A stretch of DNA of 64,000 nt from UMGS1766 sp963597355 (GCA_963597355.1 CAVBPR010000004.1:29422-93421); one strand, 5' to 3'; positions 1-8,041 are shown, counted from the first letter of the stretch. Notes: generated by a model from the letters alone, not told the origin. Numbers and translations: made by a program.

Positions 1-771
1 GATATCGCTATCCTGACCAGCGGCACCGTGATCTCCTCCGAGGTTGGCTACGAGCTGCGTGATGCTACCGTTGCTATGCTGGGTACTGCACGCCAGGTCA
101 AGGTGACCAAGGAGAACACCATCATTGTTGACGGCAACGCAGATCCCGAGGCTCTGAAGGCTCGCTGCGCCCAGATCCGCACCGCCATTGAAAACACCAC
201 CTCCGAGTATGACAAGGAGAAGTACACCGAGCGTCTGGCTAAGCTGGCCGGCGGTGTGGCAGTCATCAAGGTCGGCGCTGCTACCGAGGCTGAGATGAAG
301 GAGAAGCGTCTGCGCATCGAGGATGCTCTGAACGCTACCCGTGCAGCCGTTGAGGAAGGCATTGTTGCCGGCGGCGGTACCGCTTATGTCAATGCAATTC
401 CCGCTGTGGAAGCCCTGCTGGCAGAGACCGAGGGCGACGAGAAAACTGGCGTGAAGATCATTGCCAGTGCCCTGACGGCTCCGGTTAAGCAGATCGCAGC
501 AAATGCCGGTCTGGACGGCTCCGTCATTCTGGATCATATCAAGACCAGCGGCAAGACCGGTTACGGTTTCGACGCTTATAAGGAAGTCTATTGCGACATG
601 ATGGAGTCCGGCATTGTGGATCCGACAAAGGTGACCCGTTCCGCTCTGGAGAATGCTTCCTCTATCGCCTCCGTACTGCTGACCACCGAGTCTCTGGTGG
701 CAGACAAACCTCAGCCGGCTGCGGCAGCACCTGCAGCACCTGCAGATGGCGGCATGGGCGGCATGTACTAA
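1..771 (+). CDS. groEL: Chaperonin GroEL (Hsp60), 5'-truncated by the window edge
   Basis: This is the C-terminal part (256 residues) of the 60-kDa chaperonin, which folds cytoplasmic proteins in an ATP-driven double ring with GroES. The reading frame is open from base 1 and begins with DIAILTSGTVIS, which matches GroEL around residue 290, so about half the gene lies upstream. The visible part covers the end of the apical domain, the second intermediate segment and the second equatorial segment (VEEGIVAGGGTAY is characteristic). The chain ends in the usual flexible Gly-Met tail (GGMGGMY). A strong terminator follows at 812-848. groES is presumably upstream but cannot be seen. Confidence 0.97.
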   Translation, partial: DIAILTSGTVISSEVGYELRDATVAMLGTARQVKVTKENTIIVDGNADPEALKARCAQIRTAIENTTSEYDKEKYTERLAKLAGGVAVIKVGAATEAEMKEKRLRIEDALNATRAAVEEGIVAGGGTAYVNAIPAVEALLAETEGDEKTGVKIIASALTAPVKQIAANAGLDGSVILDHIKTSGKTGYGFDAYKEVYCDMMESGIVDPTKVTRSALENASSIASVLLTTESLVADKPQPAAAAPAAPADGGMGGMY

Positions 772-811
772 GAAGTGCCTGAGCGCGCAAAAGAGTTTAA
801 TTTACGCAATG

Positions 812-848
812 AAGCGCGGTGTGAGATTTGCCACACCGCGCTTTTTTA
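812..848 (+). terminator. Intrinsic terminator after groEL
   Basis: Perfect 12-bp stem: AAGCGCGGTGTG at 812-823 pairs with 832-843 around an 8-nt loop, and runs into TTTTTT. It ends only a few bases before the ribosome-binding site of the next gene, so read-through would be needed for groEL transcripts to reach that gene. Confidence 0.9.
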
Positions 849-872
849 AAAAGAAAGGAAGTGTCTATAAGT

Positions 873-1763
873 ATGCAGAAAATTTCCAACAGGGAGTGGG
901 GGCAAACGGTGAAAGATTATCTGATGCTGACCCTGGCCGGCATTATCAATGCCTTTGGCGTTACCATATTTTTATCGCCTGTGGAGCTTTATGACAGCGG
1001 TATATCCGGTACGTCCATGCTGTTGGGTCAGGTCACCCCGGAGTATCTCAGCCTGTCGGTGTTCCTGCTGATTTTGAACATTCCTTTGTTTTTATATGGA
1101 TTGAAAAAACAGGGCTCCCGGTTTACTGTGCGTGCAGTTTATACTGTGGCGGTTTATTCCTTTGTAGCATGGTTGATTACAGATGTTCTGCCGATCGATG
1201 TGAGCATCGCCTCTCCGCTGGCAGGACGGGATCTTTTGCTGTGCGCCCTGTTTGGCGGCGTGATTTCCGGCGTTGGCAGCGGACTTGCCATCCGCTTCGG
1301 AGGCGCTATGGACGGCATCGAGGTCATGGCCGTCATTTTTGCCCGGAAGCTGGGGGTTACGGTCGGCACCTTCGTTATGGGTTATAACGTTGTGCTGTAT
1401 ATTGTCTGCGGTCTGGTGATTCACAGCTGGATTCTTCCCCTGTATTCCATTGTGACGTACGCAGCGGCACTGAAGACGGTGGACTTCATTATCGAAGGTC
1501 TGGACCGGGCAAAGGCGGCGATGATTATCACGGAGAAGCCGGACGAGGTATGCGCAGCGTTGAGCGAGCAGTTTGAAACCGGTGTGACCCGCATTGCCGC
1601 GCGGGGCGGTTACTCCGACCGGGAGAAAACTGTGGTTTATTTCGTGGTAAACCGTTTTCAGGTGACGAAATTAAAGGACATCGTTCATTCCCTGGACCCC
1701 ATGTCCTATATTACGATCAGCGATGTAGCGGACGTGTTCCGGATGAATCAGGACGGCGCGTAA
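873..1763 (+). CDS. YitT/DUF2179 family integral membrane protein
   Basis: A 296-residue membrane protein of the YitT family (DUF161 membrane part plus a C-terminal DUF2179 domain), whose biochemical role is not established. Residues 1-220 hold about five or six hydrophobic segments with the conserved Gly-rich stretch GVGSGLAIRFGGAMDGIEV. The last ~85 residues (TEKPDEVCAALSEQF onward) are soluble and match DUF2179, probably cytoplasmic. ATG 873 is chosen because AAGAAAGGAAG lies 10-15 nt upstream; an earlier in-frame codon at 828 lies inside the groEL terminator. No promoter is visible between that terminator and the start, so expression may depend on read-through. Confidence 0.85.
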   Translation: MQKISNREWGQTVKDYLMLTLAGIINAFGVTIFLSPVELYDSGISGTSMLLGQVTPEYLSLSVFLLILNIPLFLYGLKKQGSRFTVRAVYTVAVYSFVAWLITDVLPIDVSIASPLAGRDLLLCALFGGVISGVGSGLAIRFGGAMDGIEVMAVIFARKLGVTVGTFVMGYNVVLYIVCGLVIHSWILPLYSIVTYAAALKTVDFIIEGLDRAKAAMIITEKPDEVCAALSEQFETGVTRIAARGGYSDREKTVVYFVVNRFQVTKLKDIVHSLDPMSYITISDVADVFRMNQDGA

Positions 1764-1780
1764 AGGTTGTCGAGTTTCTC

Positions 1781-1822
1781 TGCGCCCCTGTCTGAAATGC
1801 AAGCATTTCAGACAGGGGCGCA
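1781..1822. repeat. Near-perfect 42-bp DNA palindrome (20-bp arms, 2-nt centre)
   Basis: Positions 1781-1800 are the exact reverse complement of 1803-1822, with AA at the centre. The arms begin TGCGCCCCTG. It lies just after the YitT-family stop codon but is not followed by a T-tract, so it is an atypical terminator. Further short hairpins follow (TCTGT/ACAGA near 1823-1841 and CTGCAAG/CTTGCAG at 1846-1866). The function is unknown. Confidence 0.85.
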
Positions 1823-1890
1823 GTCTGTTGCGGAGGACAGAAACACTGCAAGGCTCTTGCTTGCAGACAGAACAGCATGTGTTTTGCGAC

Positions 1891-1924
1891 AAATAAAAGC
1901 GGCGCACCCAAAAGGGTGCGCCGC
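1891..1924 (-). terminator. Intrinsic terminator for the leftward hydrolase gene
   Basis: An 11-bp perfect stem (GCGGCGCACCC at 1899-1909 with 1914-1924, loop AAAA). Read on the minus strand it is followed by TTTTATTT, and it lies about 20 bp past the stop of the gene ending at 1945. Confidence 0.88.
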
Positions 1925-1944
1925 AAAACGCTTTCGGAATAAAA

Positions 1945-2961
1945 TTAGTCGAATGCGTACCAGTCGGGCTCGTTGGAGTGCTCGAACACATAGGGGTTCT
2001 CGATCTCGCCAGCGCGGACCTTCTCCCACCAAGCGCCAGCCTTAGCAGGCATGGAACGCCAGGACTCAGCGGTCTGAGGCTCCATCATGTCCTGAGTAGC
2101 ATAACGCCAGTCGTTAACACGGGAGATGTACTTCTCGTCCTGCTGAGCGGAGTTCTCGTCGCCCAGATCGCCAGCAGCGATACGCAGCAGGGAACCATAC
2201 TGCTCGGAAACAGTGTGCAGCTTCAGGTCCTCAACCAGCAGCTTCTTCAGAGGACGCTTTGCCAGGTTGGACATGATGGTGCGGTTCTCGTAAGGCATGG
2301 TCTTCCACATACGAGCAATCTCCCAAGCACGCTCAACAACGTGACCCTTAGCAACAACCTCGCTGACCAGACCCCAGTCCAGCATCTGCTGAGCGTTGAC
2401 CTGACGGGTGGTCATCATGTAGTAGTTGCCGCGCTTGGTGCCCAGATAGTGCTGGAACATCAGGCCCATGCCGTCGCCGGGAACCAGACCGCCCTGAGCA
2501 TGAGGAACCTCAATGCGGCAGTCGTCGGAAACCAGAGTCACATCGCACAGGAAAGCGGAATCCCAGTGGAAGCCGGGGCCGGACATTGCGCCGATGGTGG
2601 GAACATCCAGATCGAACACCATGTTCTTGATCAGGTTGGTGTCGTCGAAATACTGATGCTGGAAACGCTCAGTGGGCAGCTCGGAGTAGGTCTCCCAGCC
2701 GTTTGCATCGGACTCGATCATCCAGTTGTCACCGATGTGGGTGAAGATGATGATCTCGTTCTTGAAGTCCAGAGACAGAACGCGGGTCAGCTGAGAGCAT
2801 GCACGGTGGGACATGCCAGAGTGATGCATGGGGCCGTCGTTGGTCTTCCAAGTGACCTGCACGATGCCATCCTCGCGCTTCAGATCAGCGAAAGACTTGA
2901 ACCATTCCTTGTACTCGTCAAACTCGGGCAGCTTGACATAATCAGCCAAAGGCTTTGCCAT
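1945..2961 (-). CDS. Crotonase-fold hydrolase resembling 6-oxocamphor hydrolase
   Basis: A 338-residue member of the enoyl-CoA hydratase/isomerase (crotonase) superfamily. Residues 127-205 resemble the 6-oxocamphor hydrolase branch, which cleaves C-C bonds of cyclic beta-diketones (retro-Claisen), more than a hydratase. VPHAQGGLVPGDG gives His154 and Asp163 with the same 9-residue spacing as the His/Asp pair I recall for that enzyme. KRGNYYMMTTRQVNAQ and LDWGLVSEVV also align. The usual CoA-type GGG oxyanion motif is replaced by SGPGFHWD. A C-terminal extension of about 70 residues (270-338), rich in Trp and acidic residues, is longer than usual. ATG 2961 has AGGAGG 9 nt upstream; a TTG at 2979 sits inside that site and is rejected. 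The gene is alone, with a consensus promoter at 3076-3104. The true substrate is unknown. Confidence 0.72.
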   Translation of the reverse strand: MAKPLADYVKLPEFDEYKEWFKSFADLKREDGIVQVTWKTNDGPMHHSGMSHRACSQLTRVLSLDFKNEIIIFTHIGDNWMIESDANGWETYSELPTERFQHQYFDDTNLIKNMVFDLDVPTIGAMSGPGFHWDSAFLCDVTLVSDDCRIEVPHAQGGLVPGDGMGLMFQHYLGTKRGNYYMMTTRQVNAQQMLDWGLVSEVVAKGHVVERAWEIARMWKTMPYENRTIMSNLAKRPLKKLLVEDLKLHTVSEQYGSLLRIAAGDLGDENSAQQDEKYISRVNDWRYATQDMMEPQTAESWRSMPAKAGAWWEKVRAGEIENPYVFEHSNEPDWYAFD

Positions 2962-3043
2962 GATGAAGTTCCTCCTCAAAAATAAATGTTAATGTTTCCG
3001 TTTGCCAACGCAGTCCAAACTGCAGTTGACAAACCCTCTTTGC

Positions 3044-3059
3044 AGGGCATTCATGCCCT
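3044..3059 (-). promoter_or_regulatory. Perfect palindrome in the leader of the hydrolase gene (candidate operator)
   Basis: AGGGCATTCATGCCCT consists of 7-bp arms around TC. It lies about 10-25 nt downstream of the transcription start predicted from the promoter at 3076-3104, a position suited to a repressor site or a leader hairpin. No neighbouring regulator gene identifies a binding protein. Confidence 0.4.
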
Positions 3060-3075
3060 CCCAATACCATCTAAG

Positions 3076-3104
3076 ATTATAACGATATGTGACCGAGATG
3101 TCAA
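3076..3104 (-). promoter_or_regulatory. Consensus sigma-A promoter for the hydrolase gene
   Basis: On the minus strand, TTGACA (3099-3104) and TATAAT (3076-3081) are separated by exactly 17 nt. Both hexamers match the consensus perfectly, so strong transcription is expected. The 2962-3268 interval holds this promoter, the palindrome at 3044-3059 and an AT-rich stretch (3105-3268) in which I see no gene. Confidence 0.85.
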
Positions 3105-3268
3105 CCGAATTTCACACAAAGTTCCTAGAAGTTGTTGTGTAAAATAACTAAAAAAATTCTGTGAAATTTTTGACAATATTGGCTGAAATCAAAGAGAAAA
3201 CTCAACAATGAGAGGATAAAATCAAAAAACGGGAATCGGAGAGAAAAAACCTTGTGAAAAAGCCCATC

Positions 3269-4003
3269 TCAGATGATCAGTCCTCCGTTGGGGGCAATCA
3301 CCTGCCCGGTGATAAACTCCGCCCCGTCCGAACAAAGGAAGCGAACCAGCCGGGCAACTTCATACCCGGTACCGATCCGGCCCAGGGGCGTTTCCTCTGC
3401 CAGGGCGGCCATGTCGTCTTCGCTGAGATGCGCGTTCATTTCCGTGTCGATCACACCGGGGGCAACGCAATTGACGCGGATATTGGAAGGGCCGACTTCC
3501 TTTGCCAGGGCTTTGCTGAAGGCAATGACCGCACCCTTGGAAGCGGAGTAGGCAACCTCACAGCTGCCACCGACCTGTCCCCACATGGAGCTGACGGTGA
3601 CAATACTTCCGCGCTGGTGCTGAATGAAGTAAGGAAGTGCGGCACGCACGGTGTAAAACAGTCCATCAACATTAACAGAAAACAATCTGCGCCACTGCTG
3701 ATCAGTCACATTGGTGAGCACATCCTGAGGAAGCGCGATGCCGGCATTGCACACCAGTGCATCCGGCAGACCGATGCGGTCAACAGCATAGTCAATAAAG
3801 TGTTTCGCCTGTTCCGAGTCGGAAACATCTGCTAAGACGGGCAGAACATTTACTCCCCGGGCGCTCAATTCATCCTGAAGCGCCATGGCCTGCTGGGTTG
3901 ATTCATGATAACAGAAGGCAATGTTCCAGCCTTTAAAGGCAAACGTGCGGGCAATGGCGGCGCCGATGCCCCGGCTGCCGCCGGTGATGAAAACAGTACT
4001 CAT
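3269..4003 (-). CDS. Short-chain dehydrogenase/reductase, YmfI-like (possible EF-P 5-aminopentanone reductase)
   Basis: A 244-residue Rossmann-fold NAD(P)H oxidoreductase. It shows the cofactor motif GGSRGIG (residues 8-14), NAG, the catalytic Ser in VTVSSMWG, and YSASK. It could pass for FabG. However, VSSMWGQVGGSCEVAYSASK closely resembles the corresponding stretch of B. subtilis YmfI, which reduces 5-aminopentanone on Lys32 of elongation factor P. An efp gene with Lys32 is present at 15867-16427. The gene stands alone, with AAAGGAGG before ATG 4003 and a promoter at 4035-4063. SDR membership is certain; the EF-P role is inference. Confidence 0.8.
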   Translation of the reverse strand: MSTVFITGGSRGIGAAIARTFAFKGWNIAFCYHESTQQAMALQDELSARGVNVLPVLADVSDSEQAKHFIDYAVDRIGLPDALVCNAGIALPQDVLTNVTDQQWRRLFSVNVDGLFYTVRAALPYFIQHQRGSIVTVSSMWGQVGGSCEVAYSASKGAVIAFSKALAKEVGPSNIRVNCVAPGVIDTEMNAHLSEDDMAALAEETPLGRIGTGYEVARLVRFLCSDGAEFITGQVIAPNGGLII

Positions 4004-4034
4004 GAGGAAGGCCTCCTTTGTAAATCATGAAATC

Positions 4035-4063
4035 ATTGTAGCATGAATTGAAAACAGGGACAA
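4035..4063 (-). promoter_or_regulatory. Promoter of the SDR gene
   Basis: On the minus strand, TTGTCC (4058-4063), a 17-nt spacer and TACAAT (4035-4040), about 30 nt upstream of the start codon. Confidence 0.65.
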
Positions 4064-4152
4064 GGAGAGAGAATCTTAAGTACTTTTGAACAAAATAACA
4101 AAAATGAGATAGAATAACGCCGCCTGGTTTGGTAAAAATGAAAAAATAGTTC

Positions 4153-4181
4153 TTGCTATCGCGCTTTGAAGGGTGTATAAT
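4153..4181 (+). promoter_or_regulatory. Promoter of the EF-G-like gene with an A-rich upstream element
   Basis: TTGCTA (4153-4158), a 17-nt spacer and TATAAT (4176-4181). The upstream stretch AAAAATAGTTCTTG recurs exactly in the promoter at the right end of the window (63959-63987). Confidence 0.8.
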
Positions 4182-4261
4182 GTGCCCAATGATGGATGAA
4201 TATTACAGGCTCTGCTTGTTTAATTCGCCATAAACAATCAATCATAAGGAGAGAATCAACC

Positions 4262-6328
4262 ATGAGCTATTCCGTGCAGAATATTCGTAACATCGCCTTG
4301 CTGGGTCACGGTGGAAACGGCAAGACTTCTCTTGTGGAGAATATGTTGTATTCCATTGGCGCTCTGGATCGTCAGGGCCGGGTCGCCGACGGAAATACGG
4401 TCTGTGACTACGACGCAGAAGAGATTAAGCGCCAGATCACCATTTCTACCACTGTCGCTCCGGTAGAATATAATGGCTGCAAAATCAATGTGCTGGATAC
4501 GCCGGGTAACTTTGATTTCTCCGGTGATGTGCAGGAAGCACTGCGGGTAGCGGAACTGGGCATTATCGTTTGTGATGCCAAGAGCGGCTTAAGCGTTGGA
4601 ACAGAGCGGGCGTGGAAACAGCTCAACGCCAGAAAACTGCCCCGCTTCATCTATATTTCCAAGATGGATGAAGACAATGGCGACTTCAATGGCGCATTTG
4701 CCACCCTGCGGGAGCATTTTGGACGCACGATTGCACCGCTGGTGATTCCGATTTGGGACGAGAACAAGCATGTAACCGGCATTGTGGACATTTTAAATAA
4801 GCGGGCTTATACGATGGAGAACGGCAATCGGGTGGAGATTCCGGTGCCGGAAGACAAAGTCGATGTGGTGGAAGAGCAGTATGCAGCGCTGATGGAGTCG
4901 GTGGCAGAAACCAGCGACGAGTTTATGGACAAGTTCTTCAACGGCGAAAGCTTTACTTATGCAGAAATTCTCCAGGGTTTGCATGCCGGTGTGAAAGACG
5001 GTACGCTGGTTCCTGTGTTCTGCGGCAGTGCTCAAACGGGAATGGGAACCATGGCGCTGCTGAACGCCATTGTCGATTTGGCACCAAACCCCATGGAGGC
5101 GCCTTCGGAACTGGTAACGGAAGAAGACGGAGAACCGGTGGAGTTTGTGGTTTCTCCCGGTGCAGTGCCTGCGGCGCTGGTCTTCAAAACGACAGCAGAT
5201 CAATACGGAAAGTATTCTTATGTAAAGGTTTACTCCGGTGCGCTGACTCCGGATTTGTCACTGGTCAACGCAACAACGGGAAACACCGAGAAATTGGGTC
5301 GCCTGTATACCATGCGCGGCAAAAAGGCCACGGAAGTCAAGGAGCTTACCTGCGGCGATATTGGTGCGATTGCGAAAATGGATCGTCTGAAAACCGGCGA
5401 CACCCTGAGCGATGCGCGCAAGCCCATTCGCTTTGAAGGCATTCCGTTTGCAGAGCCCAACTATGCCAAGGCCATTGCACCGAAGACCCGTGGTCAGGAG
5501 GAAAAGGTCGCTGCGGGACTGATTCGTCTGAATGAAGAGGATCCTTCGTTTACTGTTTCCAACAATGCAGAGACTCATCAGATGGTGATTACTGCGGCAG
5601 GCGACATTCAAATCGATGTGCTGGTCAGCAAGCTCAAGAGCCGTTTCGGCGTTGAGGCGGTTCTGGAAGAGCCCCGAGTCGCCTATCGGGAAAAGATTCG
5701 CAAGACGGTTTCCAAGCAGGGCCGCCACAAGAAGCAGACCGGCGGCAGCGGTCAGTTTGGTGATGTCTGGATTCGTTTTGAACCCTGCGACAGCGAGGAA
5801 ATGGTGTTTGAAGAGGAAGTGTTCGGCGGCAGCGTGCCCAAGAACTATTTCCCGGCAGTGGAAAAAGGCTTGCGGGACGCGTGCCAGCACGGTGTACTGG
5901 CGGGTTATCCGGTGGTTAATCTGAAAGCGGTTCTCTATGATGGATCCTACCACCCGGTGGATTCTTCGGAAATCGCCTTTAAAACCGCTGCCCAGTTGGC
6001 TTATAAAGCTGCTCTGCCTGAGGCAAATCCCGTCATGCTGGAACCGGTAGGCGCACTGAAGGTGACCGTTCCGGATAACTACATGGGCGATGTGATTGGC
6101 GACCTGAATAAGCGCCGCGGCCGCGTGATGGGTATGGAGCCCACCGAGGATGGCGGTCAGGTAATCGAGGCAGAAGTGCCGATGGCAGAGATGACCAGCT
6201 ATGCCATCGATCTGCGGGCCATGACCCAGAGCCGTGGCAGCTTTACCTTCCACTTTGTGCGCTATGAGGATTGTCCTCCGGCGGCTCAGGCAAAGGCAAT
6301 TGAAGAAGCAAAGGCAATGCAGGAGTAA
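4262..6328 (+). CDS. Elongation factor G-like translational GTPase (EF-G paralogue)
   Basis: A 688-residue five-domain GTPase of the EF-G-like (FusA2-type) group. The P-loop is GHGGNGKTS (15-23) instead of the canonical AHIDAGKTT. G3 is DTPG (79-82) and G4 is SKMD (133-136). The usual switch-I ERERGITI is changed to EEIKRQITIST. Domains II to V follow (EDPSFTVSNN, GRHKKQTGGSGQFGDVWI, GDLNKRRGRVMGM). Canonical EF-G translocates tRNA-mRNA on the ribosome; the precise role of this paralogue group is not settled. ATG 4262 follows AAGGAGAG. The gene is monocistronic, with its own promoter and a terminator at 6344-6390. Confidence 0.9.
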   Translation: MSYSVQNIRNIALLGHGGNGKTSLVENMLYSIGALDRQGRVADGNTVCDYDAEEIKRQITISTTVAPVEYNGCKINVLDTPGNFDFSGDVQEALRVAELGIIVCDAKSGLSVGTERAWKQLNARKLPRFIYISKMDEDNGDFNGAFATLREHFGRTIAPLVIPIWDENKHVTGIVDILNKRAYTMENGNRVEIPVPEDKVDVVEEQYAALMESVAETSDEFMDKFFNGESFTYAEILQGLHAGVKDGTLVPVFCGSAQTGMGTMALLNAIVDLAPNPMEAPSELVTEEDGEPVEFVVSPGAVPAALVFKTTADQYGKYSYVKVYSGALTPDLSLVNATTGNTEKLGRLYTMRGKKATEVKELTCGDIGAIAKMDRLKTGDTLSDARKPIRFEGIPFAEPNYAKAIAPKTRGQEEKVAAGLIRLNEEDPSFTVSNNAETHQMVITAAGDIQIDVLVSKLKSRFGVEAVLEEPRVAYREKIRKTVSKQGRHKKQTGGSGQFGDVWIRFEPCDSEEMVFEEEVFGGSVPKNYFPAVEKGLRDACQHGVLAGYPVVNLKAVLYDGSYHPVDSSEIAFKTAAQLAYKAALPEANPVMLEPVGALKVTVPDNYMGDVIGDLNKRRGRVMGMEPTEDGGQVIEAEVPMAEMTSYAIDLRAMTQSRGSFTFHFVRYEDCPPAAQAKAIEEAKAMQE

Positions 6329-6343
6329 CTGCATGCAGGATTA

Positions 6344-6390
6344 CAGCCGCCGGATTTTGTCCGGCGGCTGTTGTGTTTGTAATTCTTTTG
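6344..6390 (+). terminator. Intrinsic terminator after the EF-G-like gene
   Basis: An 11-bp perfect stem, CAGCCGCCGGA (6344-6354) with 6360-6370, loop TTTTG, followed by a T-rich tract. Confidence 0.85.
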
Positions 6391-6415
6391 ATACCATATT
6401 TTAAATGTTTGTTTA

Positions 6416-6444
6416 TTGACTTTAGGGGGCGCATTGACCATAAT
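6416..6444 (+). promoter_or_regulatory. Promoter of the L,D-transpeptidase gene
   Basis: TTGACT (6416-6421), a 17-nt spacer and CATAAT (6439-6444), about 50 nt before the start codon. Confidence 0.65.
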
Positions 6445-6492
6445 AACATACTGTAAGTGTATGTAATGTACAACAAACACAGGAGGCTATTT

Positions 6493-7986
6493 ATGCAAAG
6501 ATCGCAACCGTCCCATAGGCGGACGTATGTTATTTTGATTGGCGCTATTGTGCTGGTGGTTTTGCTGCTGCTGAGTTTTCTTTATATTATCAAAGCGCGG
6601 AATCAATCCGGCCGTTTCCCGGCCAAGACTTCCATCAATGGAATTGATGTCAGCGGCATGACAGCCACCCGGGCAAAGAACGAACTGGCCGATAAGGCGG
6701 AAGAATACACGCTGACCATTACCGAGCGGCAGGGAACAGAGACCATTACCGGAGAGCAAATCGGATTGACCTTTGTTGACAACGGAGAGGTTGACCGGCT
6801 GATCAAGGGATACAATCCCTATAAGTGGTTCTTCGACGGACTGACCCAAAAAGATTTGACGGCATCGACGGACACCGTGTTGGATGCTACGCTGGCGGAG
6901 CAGACGGTGCGGGCACTGGATTGCTTCCAAAACTATACCCCGGCCCAGAATGCACAGATTGTGGATGACGGAACTCAGTTCACCGTGCAGGAAGCGGTAC
7001 AGGGAACAGAGCTGAACACAGAGGATGCGGTGCAGGCCATTTTGGCGGCGCTGAATGCAGGCGATACGACGATTGATCTGGATGCGCAGGGGCTTTACAA
7101 ACAGCTGGAGAGCGCCGATACCACGGAATTGCAGGCGCAGGCGGATTTGCTGAATGGCTATCTGGCGGCGGATCTGACCATGGATTTTGGGGACGATCGA
7201 GTCATACACATTAATGCAAAGACGATTCGTGACTGGATGACCACCGATGAAAACGGTGTTATGGATCTGGATTACGACAAGGTATTTGAGTTTGTAAAAA
7301 CAAAAATAGCATACAAGGTGGATACCTTCGGCCTGAAACACACGATCAAAACCCACAGCGGCTACACCATCACCTTGTCCGGCGGCGACTATGGATGGTG
7401 CCTTGCCCGCGGCGATACGACAGAAACAATTATCGCGGCGGTAAAGGCGGGGCAAACCGGCACTTTAGAGCCAAGCTGGCAGTATCAGGGCAAGAACCTG
7501 GGCTATGACGACATTGGCGGCACCTATATTGAGGTCAGCATTTCGGAGCAGACGATGTGGTGCTATAAAGACGGCAAGCAGATTGTGGAAACTCCGATTG
7601 TAACGGGCAACATTAACAGGGGCAACGGCACGCCGTACGGCAGCGTTTGGGCCATCGACGCCATGAAGAAAGATGCGACCCTGGGCACGATTGAGACGAT
7701 GGGATACTCCAGCCCCGTGAATTTCTGGATGCCGTTTAACGGAAACGTGGGAATTCACGATGCGGACGGCTGGCGCAGCAGCTACGGCGGAGAGATTTAC
7801 AAGACCAACGGCAGCCATGGCTGCGTCAACACGCCCTACGATGCCTGCAAGACGATTTACGAAAATGTGTCCATCGGAACAGCAGTGGTCGTATACGATC
7901 TGAGTGACGAGAGCACAGTCATCGTCAGCAAACCAGGAGAATATCAGGCCCCAAGCAGCGATGCAGATTGGGATTGGGACGATTAA
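6493..7986 (+). CDS. Membrane-anchored L,D-transpeptidase (YkuD) with peptidoglycan-binding repeats
   Basis: A 497-residue cell-wall enzyme expected to cross-link peptidoglycan (3-3 links) outside the membrane. Residues 1-10 are basic and ~12-33 form one transmembrane helix. Residues ~45-330 contain the VanW-associated PG_binding_4-type module (INGIDVSGMTATRAKNEL and a second copy around ELTMDFGDDR/IHINAKTIRDW). Residues ~355-475 are the YkuD catalytic domain, with His422 in GIHDADGW and the nucleophile Cys444 in SHGCVN. The C-terminus is acidic and Trp-rich (DADWDWDD). ATG 6493 is preceded by AGGAGG. The gene has its own promoter and ends at a bidirectional terminator. Confidence 0.93.
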   Translation: MQRSQPSHRRTYVILIGAIVLVVLLLLSFLYIIKARNQSGRFPAKTSINGIDVSGMTATRAKNELADKAEEYTLTITERQGTETITGEQIGLTFVDNGEVDRLIKGYNPYKWFFDGLTQKDLTASTDTVLDATLAEQTVRALDCFQNYTPAQNAQIVDDGTQFTVQEAVQGTELNTEDAVQAILAALNAGDTTIDLDAQGLYKQLESADTTELQAQADLLNGYLAADLTMDFGDDRVIHINAKTIRDWMTTDENGVMDLDYDKVFEFVKTKIAYKVDTFGLKHTIKTHSGYTITLSGGDYGWCLARGDTTETIIAAVKAGQTGTLEPSWQYQGKNLGYDDIGGTYIEVSISEQTMWCYKDGKQIVETPIVTGNINRGNGTPYGSVWAIDAMKKDATLGTIETMGYSSPVNFWMPFNGNVGIHDADGWRSSYGGEIYKTNGSHGCVNTPYDACKTIYENVSIGTAVVVYDLSDESTVIVSKPGEYQAPSSDADWDWDD

Positions 7987-8003
7987 AAGAAAACCAAAAT
8001 AAG

Positions 8004-8040
8004 AGAGGATCATGCTCCAACCGGGCATGATCCTCTTTTG
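8004..8040. terminator. Bidirectional terminator between convergent genes
   Basis: A 12-bp perfect stem, AGAGGATCATGC (8004-8015) with 8025-8036. TTTTGTTT follows on the plus strand and an A-rich run on the other side serves the minus strand, so it can stop both the L,D-transpeptidase and the WYL-regulator transcripts. Confidence 0.88.
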
Positions 8041-8041
8041 T

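Noticed and set aside
1978..2985. 335-codon open frame opposite the hydrolase
   Set aside because: No SD, no motif; the promoter and SD on the minus strand support the hydrolase gene only.
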